NCBI GenBank assembly: GCA_946481735.1
Contig: CAMLOU010000009.1
Location: forward strand, 1-48,182
Reading direction: 5' to 3'
Source of the DNA: an uncultured Cellvibrio sp.
GTDB taxonomy: Bacteria > Pseudomonadota > Gammaproteobacteria > Pseudomonadales > Cellvibrionaceae
Length of the DNA stretch: 48,182 nucleotides
Position 1 is the stretch's first letter. Every line of letters starts with the position of its first letter. Below the pieces are notes generated by a model that made no database searches, was not told the origin of the DNA, and worked only from the letters and a program-made list of their open reading frames with translations. This document shows positions 40,003 to 48,182 of the stretch, in pieces. Made by a program: the position numbers and the translations under genes.

Positions 40003-42822
40003 TCAGGGCGCAAGACCATCCAGGCCAATAACCCCCAGCGGTGCTGTCAGCCCTGCACCATCGCGAGCGATAGCGGTGTAGATACCGCCGGCGGCAAAGT
40101 CGAGTGTCGCACTGATCGCCGCTGTGGTGGTACCGGTGGGCGTAATCACCACATCGTATTCACCGGCAGCCAGGGAGACATAACCGGTCTCAGCCTTGAA
40201 GGGCACATCAGCAAACGCCGGCTCGGCGGAGGTAATGGCCGTACCGGCAGGCACCACATAAATATCCACGTTACCGGCCAGGGTGGAACCGTGAACCAGA
40301 CGTACGCGCGCCTCGGTAGCCACGGAACGGTTGTTGTCGGTCAGCAACAGCGGCTCGATATCCGCCAGGGCGCCCACGGCCAACAAGCTGTAGGCCATCC
40401 CATTGCCCAGAGCCACATCGGCATCAATCACTGCCGGGGTCAGGGTACCGGTGGCAGTTACTTTAAAGTTGTAGGTGTCGGCAGCGAGGTTGACGTAGTC
40501 GGTCGCATCCGGGAATGCCAGATTGCTGATAGCCGCTGAACCGGCATCGTTAACGATCACATCAACCGCAGGCGCATCGGCTGACGCATGCACCACGCGC
40601 AGGTCAGCACCGGCCATGGCGTCGGAAAGAATCGCTACATCATCGCCATCCAATACCGCCAGCTGGATCGGTGAGTCACCGGTACCCACATTCGGCACCG
40701 CGCCAATCAACAGATCCTTACCGCCCATCAAAGGCACTTCGCCGGAATCAAACACCACAGTGTTGTCGGCCAACGTGACCCGAATCTGGTAGGTTCCTGC
40801 ATCCACTTCTACCGGGCCAAGGGTTTCCTTGAACACAAAGCTACCCAGTTCAGTGGCACCGGCCAGGTCAGCACCGGGCGCCGTTACGAAGACTTTCACT
40901 TCCGGCGCGGCGGCGGCCAGGTGAGCAACGCGTACGCGCACTTTACTGCCGTCCATCAACTTGCCGTCGTCTTGCAATACCAAGGGTTCGATGGCAGCCA
41001 CGGTGTTCACCGCGATCACGTCGTAGTTCATGTCGGTCATGAAATCGAGATTGGCCGGGCCAATCACCACGGCGTTGCCGCCGGGGATAATGCCTTCTAC
41101 CGCGATCTCATAGGTGCCTTCATCCAGGGCGAGGTAGCCGGTAGATTCCTGGTAATCCAGTTCTTCTACCGCGACAGCACCATCGACCCAGAGGTTAACC
41201 ATGGGCGCATCGGCGGAGGCATGAAATACCCGCACCATTGCCTGCATGGGCGCCAGGCCGTCCAGAGCAATCACACCCAGCGGGGCGGTCAAACCGGCAC
41301 CGTCACGGGCTACAGCGGTGTATACACCACCGGCTTCCAGGTCCAGGGTCACCATGATGGCCTGGGTTTCCGGCACACCAGCTGGCGTGATGATCACATC
41401 GTAAGCACCCGCTGCCAGGGAGACATAACCGGTATCAGCCTTGAAGGGCACGTTGGCAAACGCCGGTGCATTGGTGCCGATAGGTGTGCCTTCCGGCAAG
41501 ACATAAATGTCCACATTGCCCGCCAGGGTAGAGCCGTGTACCAGACGCACCTTGGCTTCAGTCGCCACCGAACGGTTGTCATCAGTCAACACGAGGGGTT
41601 CGATATCGGCCAGCGCACCAACCGCCAGCAGGGTATAGGCAGCGCCGTTCGCCAGGGTGAGATCCGCATCGATAACCACCGGTTCAGTTGCTGCATTGGG
41701 GGTTACCTTGAAGTTGTAATCACCGCCAGGGAGATTGAGGTAGTTGGTGGTGTCGGGGAAGGCCAGGTTGGCGATAGCCGGAGTATCACTGTCATTGGCG
41801 GTAACATCGACAGCAGGTGCATCGGCGGAGGCGTGGACCACACGCAGGTCAGCACCGGCAGAGGCGTCAGACAGTATCGCGACTTCACCGCCGTCCAGAA
41901 CGGCCAGCTCAATGGGCGAATCACCGGTGCCAACATTCGGTACAGCACCGATCAACAGGTCTTTACCCGCAGCCAGGGACACAGTGCCTGAGTCGTATAC
42001 CAGGGTATCGTCCATCAGCGTGACGCGGATACGATAGTCACCGGCAGCGACCTCAACGGGGCCGAGGGTGTCCTTGAACATGAAACTGCCCAAGGCTTCT
42101 GCACCGGCAAGCTCGGCATCCGGGGCGGTGACAAAGACTTTCACTTCCGGCGCAGCGTAGGCCAGATGTGCTACGCGCACCCGTACCATGGACGCATCGC
42201 TCAGGCTGCCAGTATCGCTTAATACCAGCGGCTCGATGGCATCGACACTGTTAACCGCGATGATGTCGTAGTCGGTGCTGCCCATAAATTCAAGATCAAC
42301 CGGGCCAATCACGACGGCGTTACCACCGGGAATAATGCCCTCTACAGCAACTTCATAAGTATCCTCCGGCACGGTCAGGTAGCCGGTAGATTCCTGATAG
42401 TCGACCATCTCGGCGGCCACCTCGCCATTCACCCAGATATTGACCTTGGGTGCATTGGAGGATGCATGGAATACCCGCACCATGGCGTTTTCCGGCGGCG
42501 GTGCCGTTACAGTAACCGTAGCGCTGGCAGAGCGTCTGTCATCCGCCTCGCTGGTTGCAACTACCGTGTAAGTGCCGGCAGTCATGGGGGCGGTGTACAC
42601 ACCGCTGGCGGAGATACTGCCACCGCCGGACTCTTCAACAGACCAGGTTACTGCACGGTTACTGGTACCGGTCACGGATGCGGTGAAGGTTTGCGTTCCG
42701 CCCGTCACCACAGAAGCTGTGGTCGGTGAAATACTGACACTAACGCGTGGGTCATCGTCGCCGGAGCAGGCGACCATGAACACGCACATCAACAACACAC
42801 TGAATAGCGCTCTTATGTTCAT
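40003..42822 (-). CDS. Large lipoprotein with two tandem DUF4397-type repeat units
   Basis: A 939-residue lipoprotein. The lipobox FMVAC (Cys at about residue 19) is followed by an Ig-like Big domain (about 28-108, VSVSISPTTASVVTGGTQTF), then two tandem units of 415 residues that start with AMVRVFHAS at about residues 114 and 529. Each unit holds four modules of the DUF4397 pattern (VRVFHASADAP, VRVAHLA, LRVVHASADAPAVDV, VRLVHGSTLAGNVDIYV). DUF4397 proteins are extracytoplasmic and poorly characterised, perhaps binding surfaces or polymers. ATG 42822 has AAAGGAAA upstream. It is divergent from the ECF sigma/ChrR pair, so it may be a target of that system, though no matching promoter was seen. 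Confidence 0.88.
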   Translation of the reverse strand: MNIRALFSVLLMCVFMVACSGDDDPRVSVSISPTTASVVTGGTQTFTASVTGTSNRAVTWSVEESGGGSISASGVYTAPMTAGTYTVVATSEADDRRSASATVTVTAPPPENAMVRVFHASSNAPKVNIWVNGEVAAEMVDYQESTGYLTVPEDTYEVAVEGIIPGGNAVVIGPVDLEFMGSTDYDIIAVNSVDAIEPLVLSDTGSLSDASMVRVRVAHLAYAAPEVKVFVTAPDAELAGAEALGSFMFKDTLGPVEVAAGDYRIRVTLMDDTLVYDSGTVSLAAGKDLLIGAVPNVGTGDSPIELAVLDGGEVAILSDASAGADLRVVHASADAPAVDVTANDSDTPAIANLAFPDTTNYLNLPGGDYNFKVTPNAATEPVVIDADLTLANGAAYTLLAVGALADIEPLVLTDDNRSVATEAKVRLVHGSTLAGNVDIYVLPEGTPIGTNAPAFANVPFKADTGYVSLAAGAYDVIITPAGVPETQAIMVTLDLEAGGVYTAVARDGAGLTAPLGVIALDGLAPMQAMVRVFHASADAPMVNLWVDGAVAVEELDYQESTGYLALDEGTYEIAVEGIIPGGNAVVIGPANLDFMTDMNYDVIAVNTVAAIEPLVLQDDGKLMDGSKVRVRVAHLAAAAPEVKVFVTAPGADLAGATELGSFVFKETLGPVEVDAGTYQIRVTLADNTVVFDSGEVPLMGGKDLLIGAVPNVGTGDSPIQLAVLDGDDVAILSDAMAGADLRVVHASADAPAVDVIVNDAGSAAISNLAFPDATDYVNLAADTYNFKVTATGTLTPAVIDADVALGNGMAYSLLAVGALADIEPLLLTDNNRSVATEARVRLVHGSTLAGNVDIYVVPAGTAITSAEPAFADVPFKAETGYVSLAAGEYDVVITPTGTTTAAISATLDFAAGGIYTAIARDGAGLTAPLGVIGLDGLAP
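40006..42483 (-). repeat. Tandem 1245-bp duplication inside the DUF4397 gene
   Basis: The halves 41239-42483 and 40006-41238 align codon by codon with clear DNA identity (for example the segments coding for PGGNAVVIGP and GAGLTAPLGVI). The period, measured between the MVRVF starts at 42483 and 41238, is 1245 bp. The copies have diverged at many third positions, so the duplication is old, but long identical words remain. Confidence 0.85.
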
Positions 42823-43125
42823 TTTCCTTTCCTCAAAGTGCTGGTGATCAACGATTGCATTGATCGGTGGGGGACGGGGGATGGAATACATCAGGCTGCG
42901 CATCCCGATTAACTGACTGGGCCATTTACGGCGCAGCTTTTTTTGCAGATCACAAACAGGAAAGTAAAAAAATCGTTATGTAAAAATTTACCTGATAATC
43001 AAAAAAATCATGATTCTGCTGGCGGATGATTGATCCATACGGAGAGACCAAGCGTAACTAGGCAGTTATTTATTGACCTTAACGGGTGTTTAACTCCAAC
43101 CAATCAGCGATAATCGAGGCATTGC
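42823..43125. other. Divergent control region of the lipoprotein and sigma-factor genes
   Basis: 303 bases. It contains the candidate ECF promoter at 43031-43057 for the rightward pair. Towards the lipoprotein there are two GATCA words (near 42846 and 42861) without a clear second element. No gene is seen. Confidence 0.5.
43031..43057 (+). promoter_or_regulatory. Candidate ECF (RpoE-ChrR type) autoregulatory promoter
   Basis: TGATCC (43031-43036) and CGTAA (43053-43057) are 16 bases apart. TGATCC is the -35 element I associate with RpoE-ChrR group sigma factors, and the pair lies about 70-95 bases upstream of the sigma gene, as expected for autoregulation. Confidence 0.55.
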
Positions 43126-43731
43126 ATGTTAACCATCAAGGCAAAGCCAATGAACGAGAGGAATGCAACCAAGGCCGACGACCAGGAATGGCCTGCCCTG
43201 CTCGCCCGGGTCGCACAGCACGGGGACAAAGACGCCTTTCGTAAGATTTACAGTTATTTTGCTCCGCGGATTAAAGCCTATGCCATCAACCAGGGTTTCG
43301 GTCAGCACGCAGAGGTATTAGTCCAGGAAGTGATGACCAACGTCTGGCGCAATGCCGATAAGTACAGCGAATCCCTCGCCTCCGTTTCCACCTGGATCTT
43401 CACCATCTCGCGCAACCAGCGAATTGATCTGCTGCGCAAGATGAACCGTACCAAAGCAGAAGTTGTGATCGAAACGGAAGAGTTGTGGCAAATTCCGATG
43501 GAAGACACCACCGTACGTTCCATCCAGAATGCATCGACGGAAAAATGTATTCGTGAATCCATAGACACTTTGCCGGAAGAACAAATGATTGCCGTACGCA
43601 AGGTGTACTACGAAGGAAAAACCCATCAGGAGGTGGCAGAAGAACTGAATATACCTTTGGGCACACTGAAAGGCCGCTTACGCCTTTCGCTGAAAAAATT
43701 ACGCGTTATGTTAGAGGCAACAGAGTTATGA
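43126..43731 (+). CDS. ECF sigma factor of the RpoE-ChrR type
   Basis: A 201-residue ECF sigma factor. Region 2 (about 25-100) contains DAFRKIYSYFAPRIKAYA, VQEVMTNVWRNADKY and STWIFTISRNQRIDLLRK; region 4 (about 140-195) has LPEEQMIAVRKVYYEGKTH and the helix-turn-helix QEVAEELNIPLGTLKGR. ATG 43126 may be the start, or ATG 43150; neither has a strong ribosome binding site. It overlaps the anti-sigma gene by four bases (ATGA). Based on its partner it should respond to singlet oxygen or related oxidants and drive its own operon from the promoter at 43031. Confidence 0.93.
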   Translation: MLTIKAKPMNERNATKADDQEWPALLARVAQHGDKDAFRKIYSYFAPRIKAYAINQGFGQHAEVLVQEVMTNVWRNADKYSESLASVSTWIFTISRNQRIDLLRKMNRTKAEVVIETEELWQIPMEDTTVRSIQNASTEKCIRESIDTLPEEQMIAVRKVYYEGKTHQEVAEELNIPLGTLKGRLRLSLKKLRVMLEATEL

Positions 43732-44399
43732 GCGCGCATCACCCCGACGATATGGTTTTGCTGGATTATGCAGCCGGTAGTTTATCGCTACCTTACGCGC
43801 TGGCCATATCCGTCCACCTGTGTTTTTGCAGTCACTGCCGCAATCAACTGAAAAAGTTGAACAGCATCGGTGGCGTGCTGTTGGAAAACACCAAACCGGC
43901 CAGCCTGGAAGATGACGCTTTTGATCAATTAATGGCGCAGCTGGAAAGCGATGACACCAAAGGAAAAACAGCAACCGCTGTTAAAGAAAGTCCGTCATTG
44001 GAAGCGAAAAAAGACATCACCAATCCACTGCTGGCCTACCTGCCCGCACCGCTGCACAACCTGCCCTGGCAGCAGCAAACGCGGGAAATCAGCAAATACG
44101 ATTTAACCGGCATCATCAACGTCCGTGGCTTTCAGGTGGCGTTACAAAAAATTGCCGCCGGCGCAAAGGTGCCGGTGCATACCCACAAAGGCCATGAGTT
44201 GACCGTGATATTACACGGCGGCTTTTCTGATGAGCTGGGGGTTTACCATGCGGGTGATTTTATTGCGCGGGACGGCAGCCACAAACACAGCCCGACTGCC
44301 CTGCAAAATGAAGATTGTATTTGCCTGACCATACTGGATGCGCCGATCAAGTTTACCGGTTGGCAGCGTATCTTTAATCCGTTTATGGCGTGGCATTAA
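43728..44399 (+). CDS. chrR: ChrR-type zinc anti-sigma factor with cupin domain
   Basis: A 223-residue cytoplasmic anti-sigma factor. The N-terminal zinc anti-sigma domain has ligands H5, H30, C34 and C37 (HLCFCSHC). The C-terminal cupin (about 115-215) has H151, H153 (VHTHKGHE), E157 and H187. The spacings between these ligands are the same as in Rhodobacter sphaeroides ChrR as I recall it (H6/H31/C35/C38 and H141/H143/E147/H177). ChrR holds its sigma factor inactive until singlet oxygen or an organic hydroperoxide triggers its release. All metal ligands are present, so it should be functional. Confidence 0.93.
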   Translation: MSAHHPDDMVLLDYAAGSLSLPYALAISVHLCFCSHCRNQLKKLNSIGGVLLENTKPASLEDDAFDQLMAQLESDDTKGKTATAVKESPSLEAKKDITNPLLAYLPAPLHNLPWQQQTREISKYDLTGIINVRGFQVALQKIAAGAKVPVHTHKGHELTVILHGGFSDELGVYHAGDFIARDGSHKHSPTALQNEDCICLTILDAPIKFTGWQRIFNPFMAWH

Positions 44400-44423
44400 A
44401 ACGTTTTAACCTGGTTCACCAAT

Positions 44424-44454
44424 AAAAACGCCCGCAACAGCGGGCGTTTTTATT
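44424..44454. terminator. Bidirectional terminator between chrR and pnp
   Basis: AAAAACGCCCGC, loop AACA and GCGGGCGTTTTTATTT form a 7-bp GC stem flanked by A- and T-runs, so it can terminate transcripts from both sides. Confidence 0.92.
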
Positions 44455-44475
44455 TCACTTGCAAAAGCTACCAAA

Positions 44476-46602
44476 TTACTCGGCAGCTTCTTCAACGTCT
44501 GATGCAGAACCATTCTCGTCAGCCAAGGCTTCCTTGATTGACAATTTGATACGACCGCGCTGATCCACATCCAGACACTTCACCTTCACAACCTGACCTT
44601 CTTTCAGGTAGTCGCTGACGTTGTTAACACGCTCGTCGGCGATTTGTGAGATGTGCACCAGGCCATCTTTGCCCGGCAGGAAGTTGACGAATGCACCGAA
44701 ATCTACGATACGCACAACGGTACCTTCGTAGATCGCACCGATCTCTGCTTCCGCCACGATGCTTTCGATACGCAGGATCGCCGCTTTCAGGTTGTCACCG
44801 TTGTCGGCATAAATCTTAACGGTACCATCGTCATCGATGTCGATAGATGAGCCGGTTTCTTCGGTGATAGCACGGATAGTCGCACCGCCCTTACCGATAA
44901 TGTCGCGGATCTTGTCCGGATGAATCTTGATGGTTTCAAAACGCGGTGCTGTATCGCTGATGCTGGAACGCGCCTTGGAGATAACCTTGTTCATCTCGGC
45001 CAGGATGTGCAAGCGCGCATGCAATGCCTGCTCGAGGGCGATCTCCATGATCTCTTCGGTGATGCCTTCGATCTTGATATCCATTTGCAACGCGGTAACG
45101 CCGCTGGTGGTACCGGCCACTTTAAAGTCCATATCGCCCAGGTGATCTTCGTCGCCGAGGATATCGGTCAATACGGCAAAGCCGTTGTCTTCTTTCACCA
45201 GGCCCATGGCAATACCGGCAACCGGCGCCTTCAAGGGTACACCGGCATCCATCAGCGCCAGGCTGGAACCACACACCGATGCCATAGAGCTGGAACCGTT
45301 GGATTCGGTAATTTCACTCACCACGCGAATGGTGTAAGGGAAACTTTCCTGACTTGGCAACATAGCCGCAACACCGCGACGCGCCAAACGACCGTGGCCG
45401 ATTTCACGACGACCGGTCGAGCCCATGCGCCCACATTCACCCACCGAGTAGGGCGGGAAGTTGTAGTGCAACATGAAAGGATCTTTACGCTCGCCTTCCA
45501 AGGCATCAATGATCTGTACATCGCGCGCATTACCCAGGGTTGCCACAACCAGCGCCTGGGTTTCGCCACGGGTAAACAGCGCGGAGCCGTGAACACGCGG
45601 CAGCACACCGACTTCCACTTCAATCGGGCGAACGGTTTTGTTGTCGCGACCATCAATACGCGGCTCACCGGCAACGATGCGCGAACGCACAATATTCGAC
45701 TCTACGCGACCGAACATATCTTTTACATCTTCAGCGGATACACCGGCTTCTTCGTTAACCAGCTCTGCCACAGCCTGGGTGCGCAGTTCTGACAAACGAT
45801 CGTAACGCTTGGCTTTATCTGTGATGCGATAAGCAACACCAATAGAATCCGCAAAATGCTTTTCTACCGCCGCTTTCAAATCCGCATTCACAACCGGTGC
45901 CTGCCAATCCCAACGCGCCTTGCCTGCATCACGCGCCAGTTCCACACACGCCTGGATCACCACTTGCATTTCCTGGTGTGCGTACAGCACCGCGCCGAGC
46001 ATGATGTCTTCCGGCAATTCTTTTGCTTCGGATTCAACCATCAACACCGCGTCTTTAGTGCCCGCCACAACCATGTCCAATTCAGAGGTTTCAAGCTCTT
46101 TATAGGTAGGGTTCAACAGGTAGCCTTGCTCAGTGGTGTAACCCACGCGGGCGCCGCCAATGGGGCCATTAAAGGGAATGCCTGACACCGCAAGAGCGGC
46201 AGAGGTACCGATCATGGCCGCAATGTCCGGATCGCTGACTTTGTCAGTGGACAGAACGGTACAAACAACCTGGACTTCGTTCAGGAAACCTTCGGGAAAC
46301 AGCGGACGGATAGGACGGTCGATCAAGCGAGAGGTCAGGGTTTCTTTTTCGGAGGGACGGCCTTCGCGCTTGAAAAAACCACCGGGGATTTTTCCGGCGG
46401 CGTAGGCTTTCTCAATATAGTGTACGGATAACGGGAAGAAATCCTGCCCGGGCGATGCTTCTTTTGCGCCCACAACGGTACATAAAACGGCAGTCTCTCC
46501 CATGGTAACCACGACCGCACCAGTAGCCTGACGCGCGACGCGGCCGGTTTCCAGGGTGACAGTTTGGTTGCCGTATTGGAATTTTTTAATAATCGGATTC
46601 AC
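44476..46602 (-). CDS. pnp: Polyribonucleotide nucleotidyltransferase (PNPase)
   Basis: A 708-residue enzyme of normal length. Two RNase PH-like domains (about 1-215 and 300-545; [42 protein letters not shown] and the catalytic [19 protein letters not shown] with [19 protein letters not shown]) flank a helical linker; KH (about 555-610, [15 protein letters not shown]) and S1 (about 620-690, [18 protein letters not shown]) RNA-binding domains follow. It degrades RNA 3' to 5' using phosphate, in the degradosome or as a trimer. The start is GTG 46602 with AGAAGGA upstream. It follows rpsO as in most gammaproteobacteria. Confidence 0.98.
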   Translation of the reverse strand: MNPIIKKFQYGNQTVTLETGRVARQATGAVVVTMGETAVLCTVVGAKEASPGQDFFPLSVHYIEKAYAAGKIPGGFFKREGRPSEKETLTSRLIDRPIRPLFPEGFLNEVQVVCTVLSTDKVSDPDIAAMIGTSAALAVSGIPFNGPIGGARVGYTTEQGYLLNPTYKELETSELDMVVAGTKDAVLMVESEAKELPEDIMLGAVLYAHQEMQVVIQACVELARDAGKARWDWQAPVVNADLKAAVEKHFADSIGVAYRITDKAKRYDRLSELRTQAVAELVNEEAGVSAEDVKDMFGRVESNIVRSRIVAGEPRIDGRDNKTVRPIEVEVGVLPRVHGSALFTRGETQALVVATLGNARDVQIIDALEGERKDPFMLHYNFPPYSVGECGRMGSTGRREIGHGRLARRGVAAMLPSQESFPYTIRVVSEITESNGSSSMASVCGSSLALMDAGVPLKAPVAGIAMGLVKEDNGFAVLTDILGDEDHLGDMDFKVAGTTSGVTALQMDIKIEGITEEIMEIALEQALHARLHILAEMNKVISKARSSISDTAPRFETIKIHPDKIRDIIGKGGATIRAITEETGSSIDIDDDGTVKIYADNGDNLKAAILRIESIVAEAEIGAIYEGTVVRIVDFGAFVNFLPGKDGLVHISQIADERVNNVSDYLKEGQVVKVKCLDVDQRGRIKLSIKEALADENGSASDVEEAAE

Positions 46603-46751
46603 TCTTCTATCCTTCTTTTGCGTTAACTATTCACGCGCCTGTAATAAAAACATGTCTTTTTAAAAATACACAGTAGTGTCATTGCTCCCTGCCAAGGCGA
46701 TATGTCTAAACCCGGATACCGCTGTCGCCGCGTCCTGCGAACTGAATAAAA

Positions 46752-46783
46752 AAATAAAAAAGTGCCCGCACTAGGCGGGCACG
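46752..46783 (-). terminator. Terminator between rpsO and pnp
   Basis: On the minus strand GTGCCCGC, loop CTAGT and GCGGGCAC are followed by TTTTTT and further T/A. It lies just after the rpsO stop and would reduce readthrough into pnp. Confidence 0.9.
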
Positions 46784-46791
46784 GGACAAAC

Positions 46792-47061
46792 TTAACGGCG
46801 CAGACCCAATTTTTGAATCAGTGCTGAGTAACGATCAGTGTTTTTGCTCTTCAGGTAGTCCAACAATTTACGACGTTGGTTAACCATGCGGATCAATCCA
46901 CGACGGGAATGGTGATCGTGCTTGTGACCAGCAAAGTGGTCTTGCAGCTTGTTGATGTTGACCGTCAACAGCGCTACTTGCACTTCCGGTGAACCGGTAT
47001 CACCTTCAGCTTGTTGATACTCTTTTACTACAGCAGCTTTTTCAGCAGCACTCAGTGCCAT
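46792..47061 (-). CDS. rpsO: 30S ribosomal protein S15
   Basis: An 89-residue protein with the complete S15 pattern: [42 protein letters not shown] and [20 protein letters not shown]. It binds 16S rRNA in the platform of the small subunit. The length and order truB-rpsO-pnp are those usual in gammaproteobacteria. GAGGAAAAC lies upstream of ATG 47061. Autoregulation through the leader, known in E. coli, cannot be judged by eye here. Confidence 0.98.
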   Translation of the reverse strand: MALSAAEKAAVVKEYQQAEGDTGSPEVQVALLTVNINKLQDHFAGHKHDHHSRRGLIRMVNQRRKLLDYLKSKNTDRYSALIQKLGLRR

Positions 47062-47212
47062 GATGTTTTCCTCAAATTAATATGCGACAGATATTACGGC
47101 CGCACCCGTGCATATTTACAGGTGGGCTATGGCAACAGGGATGAGATTCATTCCAGTGCCGCTGGTTTTGCCGTGACGATAATCGCCCCGACAAATTTCA
47201 CGCCAATCCGCA

Positions 47213-48175
47213 TCAGGCTGATGCTGAGCGGTTGGCAATAATACGTTTCGGCGCTACGCGGCCGTCTTCGGTCAATTCACCCAGCCCCAGAAACCGGGCC
47301 GGCAACTCCGCCGAAGCAGATAAAAAGACGCGTACAATATCACCTTGATCCCCTATGCGATAGACCTGCGGGTCCATCACCGGGTTGCCCTGGCAGAAGT
47401 AATAACCGCTGTTCTGCGGCAATTCCAACGCGGGCAAGCTGGCTACCGGTGCGTCCGGCGGAAGCAACAAGGCATCCAGTGCCGGGTAGCCGCCCTGCTC
47501 GCTCGCCGCCTCCAGCGCCTCCAATGTCAGGGTGCGCGTTTCATCAAAAAGCCCCGCTGCCGAACGATGCAAGGTCTTCACGTGGGCTCCACAGCCCAGA
47601 GCAACGCCCAGGTCTTCCGCAATGGAACGGATATAGGTGCCTTTGCTGCAACGCACATCCACATCAACCTCGGCCGCCGGGCCACCCCGGAAGTCCAATA
47701 CGGTCAGGCTATGGATTCTGACCTGGCGTGGTTGACGCTCGATCTCCACCCCCTGGCGCGCCATCTTGTACAGTGGTTGCCCTTCGTGTTTGAGCGCCGA
47801 GTACATTGAGGGTATCTGTTGGATATCGCCAACAAAAGCTGTCAGTGCCTGCTCTACCTGGGCGCGACTAATGCCTTCTGTCGACACCTCTGCCAGAACC
47901 TCGCCATCCGCATCACTGGTGGTGGTGCGAATCCCCAGGCGAAACGTGCTGCGGTAGCCTTTATCTGCATCCAGTAAAAACTGGGAAAACTTGGTTGCTT
48001 CGCCGAAACAGAGCGGCAGCACACCGGTGGCCAGCGGATCGAGACTGCCGGTATGGCCGGCCTTCTCGGCAAAATATAAGCGTTTGGCAATTTGCAGGGC
48101 ACGATTGGAGGTCATCCCGGCCGGTTTATGCAACAACAATACGCCATCCACCGGACGGCCTTTTCTACGGGCCAT
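47213..48175 (-). CDS. truB: tRNA pseudouridine-55 synthase
   Basis: A 320-residue enzyme. The catalytic Asp lies in the family motif GHTGSLDPLATGVL (about 40-53); other landmarks are GVLLLHKPAGMTSN, DKGYRSTFRLG, IQQIPSMYSALKHEGQPLYKMARQG, CSKGTYIRSIAEDLG and a C-terminal PUA-like extension. It makes pseudouridine 55 in the T-loop of tRNAs, including the tRNA at 8467. ATG 48175 is seven bases from the window edge; rbfA and infB probably lie upstream, outside the window. Confidence 0.97.
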   Translation of the reverse strand: MARRKGRPVDGVLLLHKPAGMTSNRALQIAKRLYFAEKAGHTGSLDPLATGVLPLCFGEATKFSQFLLDADKGYRSTFRLGIRTTTSDADGEVLAEVSTEGISRAQVEQALTAFVGDIQQIPSMYSALKHEGQPLYKMARQGVEIERQPRQVRIHSLTVLDFRGGPAAEVDVDVRCSKGTYIRSIAEDLGVALGCGAHVKTLHRSAAGLFDETRTLTLEALEAASEQGGYPALDALLLPPDAPVASLPALELPQNSGYYFCQGNPVMDPQVYRIGDQGDIVRVFLSASAELPARFLGLGELTEDGRVAPKRIIANRSASA

Positions 48176-48182
48176 CAGCTCT

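Noticed and set aside
40921..41991. 356-codon open frame on the plus strand
   Set aside because: It is the complement of the DUF4397 repeat gene, whose GC-rich third positions keep the opposite strand open; the product has no domain character or ribosome binding site.
44920..45792. 290-codon open frame opposite pnp
   Set aside because: Antisense shadow of the conserved pnp gene.
1..48182. CRISPR arrays, insertion sequences and rRNA genes
   Set aside because: No regularly spaced identical repeats, no transposase frames and no rRNA segments were seen on either strand.

Overview
The window looks like a chromosomal segment of a Gram-negative gammaproteobacterium. Supporting signs are outer-membrane and lipoprotein genes, a TonB-dependent receptor, and a truB-rpsO-pnp block. 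A plant-polymer-degrading Cellvibrio-like or Cellvibrionales bacterium is my best guess, inferred from gene content and style rather than from any search.

Layout. (1) 1-~8420: a filamentous-phage (inovirus) prophage. Two leftward control genes face an operator region and a rightward block: small early genes, a putative ssDNA-binding protein, the major coat protein, a terminator, a tiny membrane ORF, a Ser/Gly-linkered pIII-type adsorption protein, a pVI-like protein, a Zot/pI assembly ATPase, a replication initiator and a tyrosine integrase. A hairpin-rich non-coding stretch follows. The left end is probably outside the window. (2) 8421-8543: tRNA-Met(CAT) with its own terminator. (3) 8939-10006: a lone PD-(D/E)XK (HSDR_N-type) nuclease-like protein. 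(4) 10562-15055: a TonB-dependent receptor, YfiR-family periplasmic protein and hybrid histidine kinase, probably one signalling unit. (5) 15533-30458: the centrepiece, a xanthan (gum)-type exopolysaccharide locus in two converging operons. The rightward operon reads gumB-, gumC-, BY-kinase-like, gumE-, gumH-like genes, a GH5 glucanase, then gumK, gumM, gumI and gumJ. The leftward operon reads gumD, an outer-membrane beta-barrel gene and gumL. Together they supply priming (D), all four later sugar transfers (M, H, K, I), pyruvylation (L), flipping (J), polymerisation (E) and export (B, C). Both operons are preceded by a sequence with sigma-54 (-24/-12) spacing, and the larger one also has two tandem TTAC-N8-GTAA dyads upstream.

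(6) 31449-39834: housekeeping and accessory genes: a secreted Cys-containing protein, MOSC, YceH, a lipoprotein, an NTF2-like protein, a GST, a GntR/hydrolase/ABC exporter operon and a CPBP protease. (7) 40003-42822: a large lipoprotein built from two 415-residue tandem units of DUF4397-type modules. (8) 43126-44399: an ECF sigma factor and ChrR-type zinc anti-sigma factor whose metal-ligand spacing matches the singlet-oxygen regulator ChrR, with a TGATCC...CGTAA candidate autoregulatory promoter. (9) 44476-48175: pnp, rpsO and truB.

All function calls come from reading motifs and from remembered family sequences; no database search was possible.
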